26,212 bases of DNA, taken from positions 1 through 26,212 of the forward strand of contig CAKUIM010000029.1 in assembly GCA_934660965.1 (NCBI GenBank). Reading direction: 5' to 3'. The position numbers were made by a program, and so were the translations under genes. Positions within the stretch are counted from its first letter, which is position 1, and every line of letters begins with the position of its first letter. Positions 14,048 to 21,533 of this stretch are shown in pieces. A model generated the notes under the pieces. It saw nothing but the letters and a program-made list of their open reading frames with translations. It had not been told where the DNA came from and searched no databases. Source of the stretch: an uncultured Oscillospiraceae bacterium (GTDB lineage: Bacteria > Bacillota > Clostridia > Oscillospirales > Oscillospiraceae).

Positions 14048-14070
14048 AATCTGATTTTATGAATCAGATT
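14048..14070. promoter_or_regulatory. Perfect inverted repeat at the degV start, operator-like
   Basis: AATCTGATT (14048-14056) and AATCAGATT (14062-14070) are perfect 9-bp arms around TTATG. The site overlaps the -10 box and the transcription start of the degV promoter and ends just before the ribosome site, where a repressor could block it. Confidence 0.55.
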
Positions 14071-14096
14071 TTAACAGACGGTGTATGCAAAGTCAA
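14068..14096 (-). promoter_or_regulatory. Promoter of the DegV-family gene
   Basis: On the minus strand TTGACT (14096-14091), a 17-nt spacer and TAAAAT (14073-14068). Confidence 0.75.
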
Positions 14097-14129
14097 GGCG
14101 AACGGGGCGAAAAGCAAAAGGTTTACGAT

Positions 14130-15437
14130 TTAGACATGTTTGCCCTTGCCGCCCCGGGTGAGGTGCTTTTCATAGGCCAGGCGGCGGGGGTCGTGGCCGG
14201 GCCCGGCGTCCACCTCCACATTGCCCCGGTACTGGAAGCCGCTGCGGCGCAGCAGGGCCTGCATGGCTTTGTTTTTCTTGTGGGTGTCCGCCCGAAGCCA
14301 GCACCGGCCCATGGAGAGGGTCAGGGCCTCGCACAGCCGGATGATCTCGTCGGCGGCGCCGCTGCCCCGGTAGCTGTCCCGGACGGCGCAGCGGTGGAGC
14401 ACGGCGTAGGGCTCCCGGCCGCTCCACTTGCCGTCGGTGATGGCGTCATAGCAGGCATCGGGCTGGGCGGAGAGGGTGAAAAAGGCCGCCAGCTCATCCT
14501 CGTAAAAGAGCAGGTGGCACTCCCCTCGGTCGATGTCCGCCTGCAGGTGGCAGGGTGCGGGGTAGCCGTCCTGCCACTGATCTACCCCGTGGGCGCGCAG
14601 CAGCGCCCGGGCCTGGGCGGCGATCTCCATCATGGCGGGGAGGTCGGCGCTCCGGGCGGCGCGGCAGGCGAAGGGGCGGGTCAGCCGGGGGCGCAGCTCC
14701 TCCCGCTCCAGCTCGCGGAGCAGCTGCTCGTCCAGCTTGTCGGCGGGGGAGAAGGCGGCGAAGAGGTCGCCCCGGCGCTCCTTGGTGCGGCGCAGCTGCT
14801 CCTTGCGCTGCCAGCGCCTGACCTGGCTGTGGTTGCCGGAGAGCAGCGCCGCCGGAACGGCCCGGCCGTGCCACACCTCCGGCCGGGAGTACTGGGGATA
14901 CTCCAGAAGGCCGTCCCAATGGCTCTCATTTTCAAAGCACTCCGGGTCGGAGAGCACCCCGGGCACCAGGCGGCACACCGCGTCCGCCACCGCCATGGCG
15001 GCGATTTCGCCGCCGGTGAGCACGAAGTCCCCCAGGGAGAGCTCCTCGTCCACACACTCGTCAATAAAGCGCTGGTCGATGCCCTCATAGTGGCCGCACA
15101 CCAGGATGAGGTGGTCGTAGTCGGCGGCCAGGCGCCGGGCGTGGGCCTGGGTGAAGGTCTGGCCGCAGGGGGAGAGATAGATGGTGTGGGGGCGCGTTTC
15201 GTGCTGGGCGCAGATATGCTCCCAGCACTGGTAAAGGGGGTCCGCCTGAAGCACCGCCCCCCGGCCGCCGCCGTAGGGGTAGTCGTCCACCTGCTTCTGC
15301 TTATTGCGGGTGTAGTCCCGGATCTGGTGGGTGTCGATGCGCAGGATGTCCCGCTCCTGGGCCCGGCCCAGGATGGACTCGGAGAGTACGTCGCCCACGG
15401 TGTCCGGGAAGAGGGTCATGATGTCGATGCGGTACAA
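14130..15437 (-). CDS. trmD: tRNA (guanine-N1)-methyltransferase TrmD fused to a GNAT acetyltransferase domain
   Basis: Residues 1-230 are TrmD, which methylates G37 of tRNAs with SAM and prevents frameshifting: YRIDIMTLFPD at 2-11, DDYPYGGGRGAVLQ at 51-64, YLSPCGQTF at 87-95, LVCGHYEGIDQRF at 112-124, LSLGDFVLTGGE at 133-144 and VPAALLSGNHSQVRRW at 194-209. Typical TrmD proteins stop near residue 240-250. This one runs on to 435, and residues 256-426 read as a GNAT domain with the acetyl-CoA loop motif VRDSYRGSGAADE at 352-364 and KNKAMQALLRRSGF at 388-401. The start is probably TTG at 15437, 4 nt after the rimM stop codon, since it gives the family N-terminus and no ATG or GTG is in frame nearby; AAGGG precedes it. 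The reading frame through the join is clean. Substrate of the acetyltransferase is unknown. Confidence 0.93.
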   Translation of the reverse strand: MYRIDIMTLFPDTVGDVLSESILGRAQERDILRIDTHQIRDYTRNKQKQVDDYPYGGGRGAVLQADPLYQCWEHICAQHETRPHTIYLSPCGQTFTQAHARRLAADYDHLILVCGHYEGIDQRFIDECVDEELSLGDFVLTGGEIAAMAVADAVCRLVPGVLSDPECFENESHWDGLLEYPQYSRPEVWHGRAVPAALLSGNHSQVRRWQRKEQLRRTKERRGDLFAAFSPADKLDEQLLRELEREELRPRLTRPFACRAARSADLPAMMEIAAQARALLRAHGVDQWQDGYPAPCHLQADIDRGECHLLFYEDELAAFFTLSAQPDACYDAITDGKWSGREPYAVLHRCAVRDSYRGSGAADEIIRLCEALTLSMGRCWLRADTHKKNKAMQALLRRSGFQYRGNVEVDAGPGHDPRRLAYEKHLTRGGKGKHV

Positions 15438-15441
15438 GCCC

Positions 15442-15927
15442 TCACATCCCTTCGAGAAGCCGGACCTTGATATAGCCGCCGGGGATGTTGGTCTCCAGAA
15501 TGAACTCGGGGACGGCGGGGATGAGAATCTCCCGGGGCCCGTCCACCACATAGACCCGCTGTACGGACGGGGAGAGGACCTCCCGCAGAGCTCCAAGCTC
15601 CGCGCCGGCCTCGTCGATGACCTTCAGGCCGATGAGGTCGGCCAGGAAAAAGGAGCCCTCCGGCAGATGGGCGTCCCCACGGTCGATGGAGACCACCCGG
15701 TTTTTCAGCAGCATGGCGGCCTCCACGCTGTCTACCCCTTCGAACTGGACGATGACGCTGCCCTTGTGTACCCGGGCGCCGCGCACGGCAAGGGGCTTTT
15801 CATCCAGGAAAAGCCGGGAAAACCGGCAGAGAAACTCGGGGCTGTCCGCCCAGGGGACAATCTTCACCTCGCCGCGCACGCCGTGGGTGTTGACAATTTT
15901 ACCGCATTCCAAATAACGCTGCTCCAT
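15442..15927 (-). CDS. rimM: Ribosome maturation factor RimM
   Basis: The 161-aa protein has the RimM N-terminal domain (LECGKIVNTHGVRGEVKIVPW at 6-26) and a PRC-barrel C-terminal half (FLADLIGLKVID, then REILIPAVPEFILETNI). RimM binds ribosomal protein S19 and assists assembly of the 30S head. It sits between khpA and trmD, the standard Firmicutes order, and its stop codon is 4 nt from the trmD start. A terminator-like hairpin lies between khpA and rimM and may reduce its expression relative to the upstream genes. Confidence 0.95.
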   Translation of the reverse strand: MEQRYLECGKIVNTHGVRGEVKIVPWADSPEFLCRFSRLFLDEKPLAVRGARVHKGSVIVQFEGVDSVEAAMLLKNRVVSIDRGDAHLPEGSFFLADLIGLKVIDEAGAELGALREVLSPSVQRVYVVDGPREILIPAVPEFILETNIPGGYIKVRLLEGM

Positions 15928-15948
15928 GCACTCTCTCCTCTCAAAACG

Positions 15949-15976
15949 AAAAAAGACGGGGCTGCCCCCCGCCTTT
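15949..15976 (-). terminator. Hairpin with T-run between khpA and rimM
   Basis: On the minus strand AAAGGCGGGG (15976-15967) pairs with CCCCGTCTTT (15961-15952), one G-T pair, and runs into TTTTTT. It falls inside the operon, 21 nt before the rimM start, so it may act as a partial terminator or attenuator. Confidence 0.6.
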
Positions 15977-15982
15977 CTCCGG

Positions 15983-16213
15983 TCAGTCGATGATCTCGAC
16001 AGAAACTCGCTTGCCCTGGCGCTGGGCCACAGAACGCATCAGCGCGCGGATTTCTTTGGCAATCCGGCCCTGGCGGCCGATCACCTTGCCCATGTCCTCG
16101 GAGGCGACGCGGAGCTCCAGCACCGTCTCGGCGGGGCTTTCATACTCCGCAACGGATACTGCCTCCGGGTGATCCACCAGGTTCTGGGCAATATATGTGA
16201 GCAATTCCTTCAT
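15983..16213 (-). CDS. khpA: KH-domain RNA-binding protein KhpA (YlqC)
   Basis: A 76-aa single KH domain with the GxxG loop in KVIGRQGRIAKEIRALM, the RNA-binding signature. In Firmicutes KhpA pairs with KhpB (EloR) and influences cell length and RNA metabolism. The ATG at 16213 follows GGAGG by 5 nt; the TTG four codons upstream overlaps that ribosome site and was rejected. It lies 20 nt after rpsP, in the usual order of this operon. Confidence 0.93.
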   Translation of the reverse strand: MKELLTYIAQNLVDHPEAVSVAEYESPAETVLELRVASEDMGKVIGRQGRIAKEIRALMRSVAQRQGKRVSVEIID

Positions 16214-16233
16214 GTGGGCCTCCAATTATCCGA

Positions 16234-16470
16234 TTACAGGCCGGCCTTTTTCAGCAGGTCGCGCACGGTATCGGTGGGCTGGGCGCCGGTCTTGATCCAG
16301 GCCTGGGCGCGCTCGACATCGATGTTGATGGCAGCGGGGTTCTGGCAGGGATCGTAGGTGCCCAGCTCCTCAATGAAGCGGCCATCGCGGGGATACCGGG
16401 AATCGGCGACCACCACGCGGTAGAAGGGAGCCTTCTTGGCGCCCATGCGGCGCAGTCTGATTTTAACCAT
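16234..16470 (-). CDS. rpsP: 30S ribosomal protein bS16
   Basis: The 78-aa protein is a near-textbook S16: MVKIRLRRMGAKKAPFYRVVV at the start, ADSRYPRDGRFIEELGTYDP in the middle and AQAWIKTGAQPTDTV at 55-69. It is a 30S assembly protein. GGAGGTG 9 nt before the ATG is a strong ribosome site. It lies between ffh and khpA. Confidence 0.97.
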   Translation of the reverse strand: MVKIRLRRMGAKKAPFYRVVVADSRYPRDGRFIEELGTYDPCQNPAAINIDVERAQAWIKTGAQPTDTVRDLLKKAGL

Positions 16471-16545
16471 TGTATATTCACCTCCATAGATTTTTCAAAA
16501 AAGTTATATATGGCAAATGTCCTCCCCGGACACAGACCAACGATT

Positions 16546-17898
16546 TCAGAAGGGCAGGCCCATTCCGCCGCCCATTCCCTTGAGCTTGCCGAGAAGCCCC
16601 TTTTTCTTGCCGGGGCTGGCAAACTGCCGGGAGAGCTGCTGCACCATCTCGAACTGCTTGAGCAGCCGGTTGACGTCTACCACCTGGGTGCCCGAGCCGG
16701 CGGCGATGCGCTTTTTCCGGCTGGAGTTGAGCACGGCAGGGTTTTCCCGTTCATAGGGGGTCATGGAGAGGATGATGGCCTCTGTCTTGGCAAGCTGGCC
16801 CTCGTCCACGCTCAAATCCATCTTTTTGCCGCCCATGCCCGGGAGCATGGCGGCCAGGTCCTCCATGCTGCCCATGCTTTTGAGCTGCACCATCTGGTCG
16901 TAGAAGTCGGACAGGGTGAGCTTGTTTTTTTTCAGCCGCTCCAGCTGCTCGGCGGCCTTCTTGGCATCCAGGTTCTGCTCTGCCTTTTCGATGAGGGAGA
17001 GAATGTCGCCCATGCCCAGGATGCGGCTTGCCATCCGGTCGGGGTGGAACACCTCGATATTGTCGAGCTTTTCGCCGGTGCCGCAGAATTTGATGGGCTT
17101 GCCGGTGACCGCCCGGATGGAGAGGGCAGCGCCGCCCCGGGCGTCGCCGTCCAGCTTTGTGAGCATCACGCCGGTGATATCCAGCGCATCGTTGAAGGCC
17201 TTGGCCGCGGTGACGGCGTCCTGGCCGATCATGGCGTCCACCACCAGGAGAATTTCGGTGGGCTCCACCGCCGCCTTGATGGCGCGCAGCTCGTCCATCA
17301 GCGCCTCGTCCACGTGCAGGCGGCCGGCGGTATCGAGAAAGACCATGTCATTGCCGTGCTTTTTCGCGTGCTCCACGGCGGCGCGGGCAATGTCCACGGG
17401 GTTGGTCTGGCCCATCTGGAAGACCGGAATGTCCAGCTGGCCGCCCACCACCTCCAGCTGCCGGATGGCGGCGGGGCGGTAGATGTCGCAGGCGGCCAGA
17501 AGGGGCCGCTTGCCCTGTTTTTTCATCAGCCCGGCCAGCTTTGCGCCGTTGGTGGTCTTGCCCGCGCCCTGCAGGCCCACCAGCATGACCACCGTGGGCG
17601 GGGCAGGGGAGATGGCCAGCTTGCTCTCGGTGCTGCCCATCAGGGCGGTGAGCTCCTCGTTGACGATCTTCACGATCATCTGGGCCGGCGTGAGGGACTC
17701 CATCACGTCGGCGCCCACAGCGCGCTCGGAAACGGCGGCGACAAAGTTTTTGACCACCTTGAAGTTGACGTCGGCCTCCAGAAGGGCCATCTTGATTTCC
17801 TTCATGGCCTCCTTCACGTCGGCCTCGCTCAGGCGGCCCTTGCCCCGCAGGCGCTTGAAGGTGGCGGAGAGTTTTTCGGTTAAGCTTTCAAATGCCAT
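16546..17898 (-). CDS. ffh: Signal recognition particle protein Ffh
   Basis: A 450-aa SRP54-type GTPase that binds SRP RNA and signal sequences and delivers ribosomes to FtsY and the translocon. Domains: N-terminal four-helix domain (1-90); G domain with GLQGAGKTT at 108-116, FLDTAGRLHVDEAL, and TKLDGDARGGAALS; and the methionine-rich M domain from about residue 330 with RKKRIAAGSGTQVVDVNRLLKQF, the RNA-binding helices. The C-terminus is Gly/Met-rich (GGGMGLPF). It begins 3 nt after the ylxM stop codon, so the two are co-translated. Confidence 0.97.
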   Translation of the reverse strand: MAFESLTEKLSATFKRLRGKGRLSEADVKEAMKEIKMALLEADVNFKVVKNFVAAVSERAVGADVMESLTPAQMIVKIVNEELTALMGSTESKLAISPAPPTVVMLVGLQGAGKTTNGAKLAGLMKKQGKRPLLAACDIYRPAAIRQLEVVGGQLDIPVFQMGQTNPVDIARAAVEHAKKHGNDMVFLDTAGRLHVDEALMDELRAIKAAVEPTEILLVVDAMIGQDAVTAAKAFNDALDITGVMLTKLDGDARGGAALSIRAVTGKPIKFCGTGEKLDNIEVFHPDRMASRILGMGDILSLIEKAEQNLDAKKAAEQLERLKKNKLTLSDFYDQMVQLKSMGSMEDLAAMLPGMGGKKMDLSVDEGQLAKTEAIILSMTPYERENPAVLNSSRKKRIAAGSGTQVVDVNRLLKQFEMVQQLSRQFASPGKKKGLLGKLKGMGGGMGLPF

Positions 17899-17901
17899 GG
17901 C

Positions 17902-18273
17902 TTACTCCTGCATCAGCTTGGCCGCGTGCTCCCGGATGGTGCGGGAGACGCTTTCGGCAAGCTCGTCGGTGAGGGTGCCCAGGGCGGCAGCCTCTTGAAG
18001 GGCGGCGGCGGCGGAGTCAATGGCGGCAAGGTCGTCCTGCATGGTGAAAAAGCGGCGGATGAGGTGGGTCTTGTCCTCAATCTCGGTCATGGCGGCCTCT
18101 GCCCGGACGATCACATCCCGCACACCCTGGCGGGAAATGCCGTAGTTCTCGGCGATCTCAGCCAGAGAGAGGTCCTCATTATAGTAGAGGTCGTAGAACT
18201 CCCGCTGGCGGTCGGTGAGCAGGTCGCCGTAAAAATCAAACAGCATGGCCATGCGGTAGGCTTGATTTTTCAT
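17902..18273 (-). CDS. ylxM: YlxM/p13-like DNA-binding protein of the SRP operon
   Basis: A 123-aa protein of the UPF0122 family. Residues 4-60 include AYRMAMLFDFYGDLLTDRQREFYDLYYNEDLSLAEIAENYGISRQGVRDVI, a helix-turn-helix of sigma region 4 type. In streptococci the homologue modulates SRP assembly and GTPase activity; in most Firmicutes it lies just before ffh, as here. It is the first gene of the operon and has a strong promoter and a GGAGG site 10 nt before the ATG. Confidence 0.92.
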   Translation of the reverse strand: MKNQAYRMAMLFDFYGDLLTDRQREFYDLYYNEDLSLAEIAENYGISRQGVRDVIVRAEAAMTEIEDKTHLIRRFFTMQDDLAAIDSAAAALQEAAALGTLTDELAESVSRTIREHAAKLMQE

Positions 18274-18599
18274 GGGTCAGGACCTCCTTTGCGATTTACT
18301 GTAAAGCCAAAACGCTTTACATGAAGTGACTATACCATATCTTGTGCCGGATGTCAAGGGAGAAATCTATTGAAACGCGCGGGACGCCCCCCCCCAGCGA
18401 TGAAGTGCCGGCCCTCCGCTTGGATACCTTTGGTTTTAATGGTTTTTTAAACAAAAAACATGGTGGTTTTTTCGAGATATATGGTATTTTTGATGTATAA
18501 TCCCTGTCTGTATGCGGAAGGGAAAGCATCCGGCGAGCAGGCCTATTTGCGCGGTCATACAAGAAAACAAAGCAAAAGAGCGGGAAGGAAGGTGCCGAA
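18274..18599. other. Intergenic boundary between the ffh operon and the export island
   Basis: It holds the operon promoter and leader hairpin (18301-18320), a run of nine C at 18387-18395, an AT-rich block with GTTTTTT/AAAAAAC (18442-18459), and a TATAAT at 18496-18501 that could be the -10 box for the plus-strand genes, though no good -35 box accompanies it. Composition shifts to lower GC here. I see no gene. Confidence 0.55.
18329..18357 (-). promoter_or_regulatory. Promoter of the ylxM-ffh-rpsP-khpA-rimM-trmD operon
   Basis: On the minus strand a consensus TTGACA (18357-18352), a 17-nt spacer and TATAGT (18334-18329). The predicted transcript would open almost at once with the hairpin GTAAAGC/GCTTTAC (18320-18301), which may protect its 5' end. 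Confidence 0.85.
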
Positions 18600-18719
18600 A
18601 TGATTGAAGTACAGAATGTTTCCAAAACATACCCCACCGGCATACGGGCCAATCAAAGCCTCGGCTTTCCCATGAATTGCGGGGGATTCCGTTGTTTTCT
18701 CATCCCTGCTGCACCTTGA
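18600..18719 (+). pseudogene. Truncated N-terminus of an ABC transporter ATPase
   Basis: The ATG at 18600, preceded by GGAAGG, opens MIEVQNVSKTYPTGIRANQS, the typical first strand and loop of an ABC ATPase. After about 22 residues the family pattern ends, and the frame continues with unrelated Cys/Phe/Pro-rich residues to a TGA at 18717-18719. Walker A and everything beyond it are missing, so this is a deletion remnant. The break lies near 18660-18675, just before the ribosome site of the next gene. Confidence 0.6.
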
Positions 18720-18733
18720 AGGGAGGTTATTTT

Positions 18734-20737
18734 GTGATAAAACAGAGCATCAGACTGGCGGGTTGTATTCTTGCGTTGTTTGCCCTTATATTGTGTTTTA
18801 AGCATTCGCACATGATGCAGGAAGAGAAGCCTTTGGACACGACCGAAAGATTCAACATCACCGTTTTATCAACAAATATATCGAAAGACCGACTTGTGAA
18901 CGAGCTGAACGCTCTTGTCAACCGGTACAGCGCCGTCCTGGTTAAGGTCGTTCCGAATCAGGACAATTATGACAGCCAAAAGGATATCGTGTGGTTTGGA
19001 CATCGCCTTCCCGATGGCACCAGCCCAAGAATCCGGGACAACCGTATTTCGTGGCTGGAACCGTCTGCCGGCGGTGAACTGATTCATTCTTCCGATATGG
19101 GCGTAAGGCCGCTGTACGGAAGCTATTCGATGCGCGGAAATGCAGAGTTTAAGGCTGCCTTGATAGAATGGTGCAATAAAAATGAGATGAGCATTGACTT
19201 CTATAAACAGTACCCGCTCCCGGCAGTGTTCCTTGGATACCTTGTCCAGCATGGAATCGGAAACGCTGTGCTAATCTCATTCTTTTTATTCCTGACGACA
19301 GTTATCGTCTGGTTTGTAACGCACGCGAAATCAAGGGCATTGCGCTTGCTTGGCGGTATCCCGCTGCTGCGTATTCATGCTGAGGATACGCTGGCCCTTG
19401 TATGCTTGGCTTCCCAGGGCTTTTTTGCCGGGTGCGCGGCATTTTTCATATATTTGGGCATTGTTTCCGGGATCGATCAGCTTCCCATTATGCTGCGGCC
19501 CTTTATTTTGGCCGCAATCACATTTATCGCGGTGTCGGCTGGGGTTGTGCTGCTGATATCTGTATTTGTGCAGCCCAAGGCAAAGCACTTGTCCCTCAGG
19601 AAGATCCCTTTGAAGCAGTTCAGGCTGCTCGGACGCATTTCTCTGATATTTTCCATTGTCCTTGCTTTGATGGTTGTCCCTGCAACCATTGCCATGGCAT
19701 CGGCATACAAAGCGCTGTCAAATGACTATGCTTCATGGGAAAGCCTTAAGGATGCCGTGGGAATTTCGTATAACGATGTCAGCGGGCTGTACAACGATCA
19801 CTGGATGCCGACGGTCGAGCGCTTTTTTTCGCGGATGTCAGACGAAGATAATCTTTGTGTGTCAATGGCCATTGATAAAGCCATCGCGCTTGATCCTGAT
19901 GAACTGGGGAAATACGATCACATCGTTGTTACGGACCGCGCATGGGTGGAGGCCACCGCATTTGAGGCTGATTCCGATATAGCTGACAGCCTGACTCCGA
20001 TAGACTTTGATAATATCCACGCCGGACTGAAAAGCTTTTTGTCCAATCAGCTCCCGATTTGGACGAATACAGGAGAAATACAGCCGGAAGGCATGGGCTT
20101 CTACGAATTCAACGGCGGCAGCTTTTTGGTATTGCCTCCAAACGCATCAAGCGGCAGCGGCACCATACAAGCGAAAAATCCGTTGATTATACTGGTGGAT
20201 GATTCCGTAAAAACGCTTAAAATAAGCAGCTTTCTTCTCCCTATGTCCTCGAGCGGGAACGTTGTTTTCAAAAATGAAGCCGTCTTGCGGGCCGCTCTCA
20301 ACGATTCGCCGCTTATGGAAAAGATTTCATCCGTTGATTCCTTTACCGAGGGCGCACTGAAATATGCACAGCTCTTTCAGCAGGAGTCCTTTTATTACTA
20401 TGCGGCGTGCGCCCTGTGCCTTGTTTCAATGGGAACGGCAGGCATCATGAGCGCGCAGCTATGGATCGGAGAGAACAGAAAACGCATCTTCACACTGCAT
20501 ACGGCAGGGATTCCATACAGTGCCGTCATCATGCCTGTGGTGCGCAAAGAAGCCTTGGCGGCGGCATGCACCGTACTCGCCGGAGGATTGATTGTTTATT
20601 CCGTTCGGCATCCGCAGCTGCCATTTCTGCTGTTATCGTCAGTTGTTCTGTTTTTGCTGTATATCCTGTTGAATTTTGCCGGATATATTCTCTTTTCGAA
20701 GCGAGAGTTTCTGCAAATGTCGTTTCGAAGGGAATGA
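18734..20737 (+). CDS. Bacteriocin-associated integral membrane protein (DUF1430 type)
   Basis: The GTG at 18734 follows GGGAGG by 7 nt and is preferred to an upstream start that adds 19 unrelated residues from the deletion zone. The 667-aa protein has a TM segment at about 6-22, an outside domain (about 30-170), TMs near 177-196, 222-241, 256-280 and 301-322, a second outside domain (about 323-560) and three TMs at the end. This two-half layout, the length, and the ABC ATPase directly downstream match the family annotated as bacteriocin-associated or putative immunity membrane protein of lactococcin-972-type loci. It is probably the permease of an export or self-protection ABC transporter. 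No precursor peptide gene was found beside it. It is visibly lower in GC than the ribosomal operon to its left. Confidence 0.8.
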   Translation: MIKQSIRLAGCILALFALILCFKHSHMMQEEKPLDTTERFNITVLSTNISKDRLVNELNALVNRYSAVLVKVVPNQDNYDSQKDIVWFGHRLPDGTSPRIRDNRISWLEPSAGGELIHSSDMGVRPLYGSYSMRGNAEFKAALIEWCNKNEMSIDFYKQYPLPAVFLGYLVQHGIGNAVLISFFLFLTTVIVWFVTHAKSRALRLLGGIPLLRIHAEDTLALVCLASQGFFAGCAAFFIYLGIVSGIDQLPIMLRPFILAAITFIAVSAGVVLLISVFVQPKAKHLSLRKIPLKQFRLLGRISLIFSIVLALMVVPATIAMASAYKALSNDYASWESLKDAVGISYNDVSGLYNDHWMPTVERFFSRMSDEDNLCVSMAIDKAIALDPDELGKYDHIVVTDRAWVEATAFEADSDIADSLTPIDFDNIHAGLKSFLSNQLPIWTNTGEIQPEGMGFYEFNGGSFLVLPPNASSGSGTIQAKNPLIILVDDSVKTLKISSFLLPMSSSGNVVFKNEAVLRAALNDSPLMEKISSVDSFTEGALKYAQLFQQESFYYYAACALCLVSMGTAGIMSAQLWIGENRKRIFTLHTAGIPYSAVIMPVVRKEALAAACTVLAGGLIVYSVRHPQLPFLLLSSVVLFLLYILLNFAGYILFSKREFLQMSFRRE

Positions 20738-20784
20738 CCGGCCTCAGGCAAACTGCGAACGAATACGGATGGGAGGTTAAGTAA

Positions 20785-21405
20785 ATGAATATCAGCGCAA
20801 ATAATGTGGCTTTATCGATAAATGGCCGGAGCATCCTGTCTGATGTGACGGTGCTTGCGGAAGGCGGCAAAATGACCGCGCTTACCGGAAAATCCGGAAG
20901 CGGCAAGACGACGCTCTTGAATTGCCTGGGGCTGATTCATCCCGTCGACAGTGGAAACATCTTTGTAGACGGTCATGATGCAACGAGATGGCGTGAGTCA
21001 CAGCGAACGTTGTTTTGGAGGAATCATGCATCTTTCATCTATCAGGATTATGGAATTATTGATGATGAAACTGTTTCATTCAATGTTTCCTTGAAAAAGC
21101 TTGGAAATAACCAGAGGCAGATCAAAGAAGCTTTAGAAGCCGTCGGATTGCATGGCAGGGAAAAGGATAAGGCGCTCGTCCTCTCGGGCGGAGAAAAGCA
21201 GCGCTTAGGAATTGCAAGGGCAATCCTGAAAAACGCTTCCGTTATTTTTGCGGACGAGCCAACCGCATCGCTCGACAGCGCAAACAGGCAGCTTGTTATT
21301 TCGCTGCTGCGGGACTGCGCAAACAGAGGTGCTGCCATAATCATTGCCACGCATGATGAACGGCTCGCTGCCGAATGTGATGCGGTGGTTAACCTTGGGG
21401 ACTGA
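20785..21405 (+). CDS. ABC transporter ATP-binding protein, bacteriocin-export (lactococcin 972) group
   Basis: A complete 206-aa ATPase: Walker A GKSGSGKT at 35-42, Q-loop FIYQDYGIIDDETV, signature LSGGEKQRLGIARA, Walker B VIFADEPTASLDS and switch His in IIATHDER. The Q-loop region with D-D-E-T-V and a following N is characteristic of the small ATPases paired with DUF1430-type membrane proteins. It is 47 nt downstream of that gene on the same strand, and GGGAGG precedes the ATG. It energises export or expulsion of a peptide; the substrate is unknown. Confidence 0.88.
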   Translation: MNISANNVALSINGRSILSDVTVLAEGGKMTALTGKSGSGKTTLLNCLGLIHPVDSGNIFVDGHDATRWRESQRTLFWRNHASFIYQDYGIIDDETVSFNVSLKKLGNNQRQIKEALEAVGLHGREKDKALVLSGGEKQRLGIARAILKNASVIFADEPTASLDSANRQLVISLLRDCANRGAAIIIATHDERLAAECDAVVNLGD

Positions 21406-21476
21406 CATACTGCGTTCCCTGCTACCGTGCGGATTCCGACAGGCTTTCCGAATCAATCAAAAAATATCGCTGAGGA

Positions 21477-21510
21477 TGTAAGATTTTCCGTTTTGCGCGG
21501 TCTTATAGGT
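21477..21510 (+). promoter_or_regulatory. Candidate ECF-type promoter before the sigma gene
   Basis: TGTAAG with a T-rich run (21477-21487) and GGTCTTATAGG (21499-21509) are spaced 16 nt apart, the layout of promoters read by ECF sigma factors, which often control their own gene. It lies 24 nt before the start codon. No sigma-A promoter is clearer in this gap. Confidence 0.45.
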
Positions 21511-21533
21511 GAACGGGACGAGGAGGTGAGCGG

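Noticed and set aside
14085..15470. 461-codon plus-strand open frame opposite trmD
   Set aside because: Antisense shadow of a well-supported fusion gene; no ribosome site.
15438..15596. N-terminal extension of the trmD frame by 53 residues
   Set aside because: It overlaps the end of rimM in another frame and is Pro/Ser/Arg-rich without likeness to TrmD, whose normal start matches 15437.
16510..17883. 457-codon plus-strand open frame opposite ffh
   Set aside because: Antisense shadow; ffh motifs are unambiguous on the minus strand.
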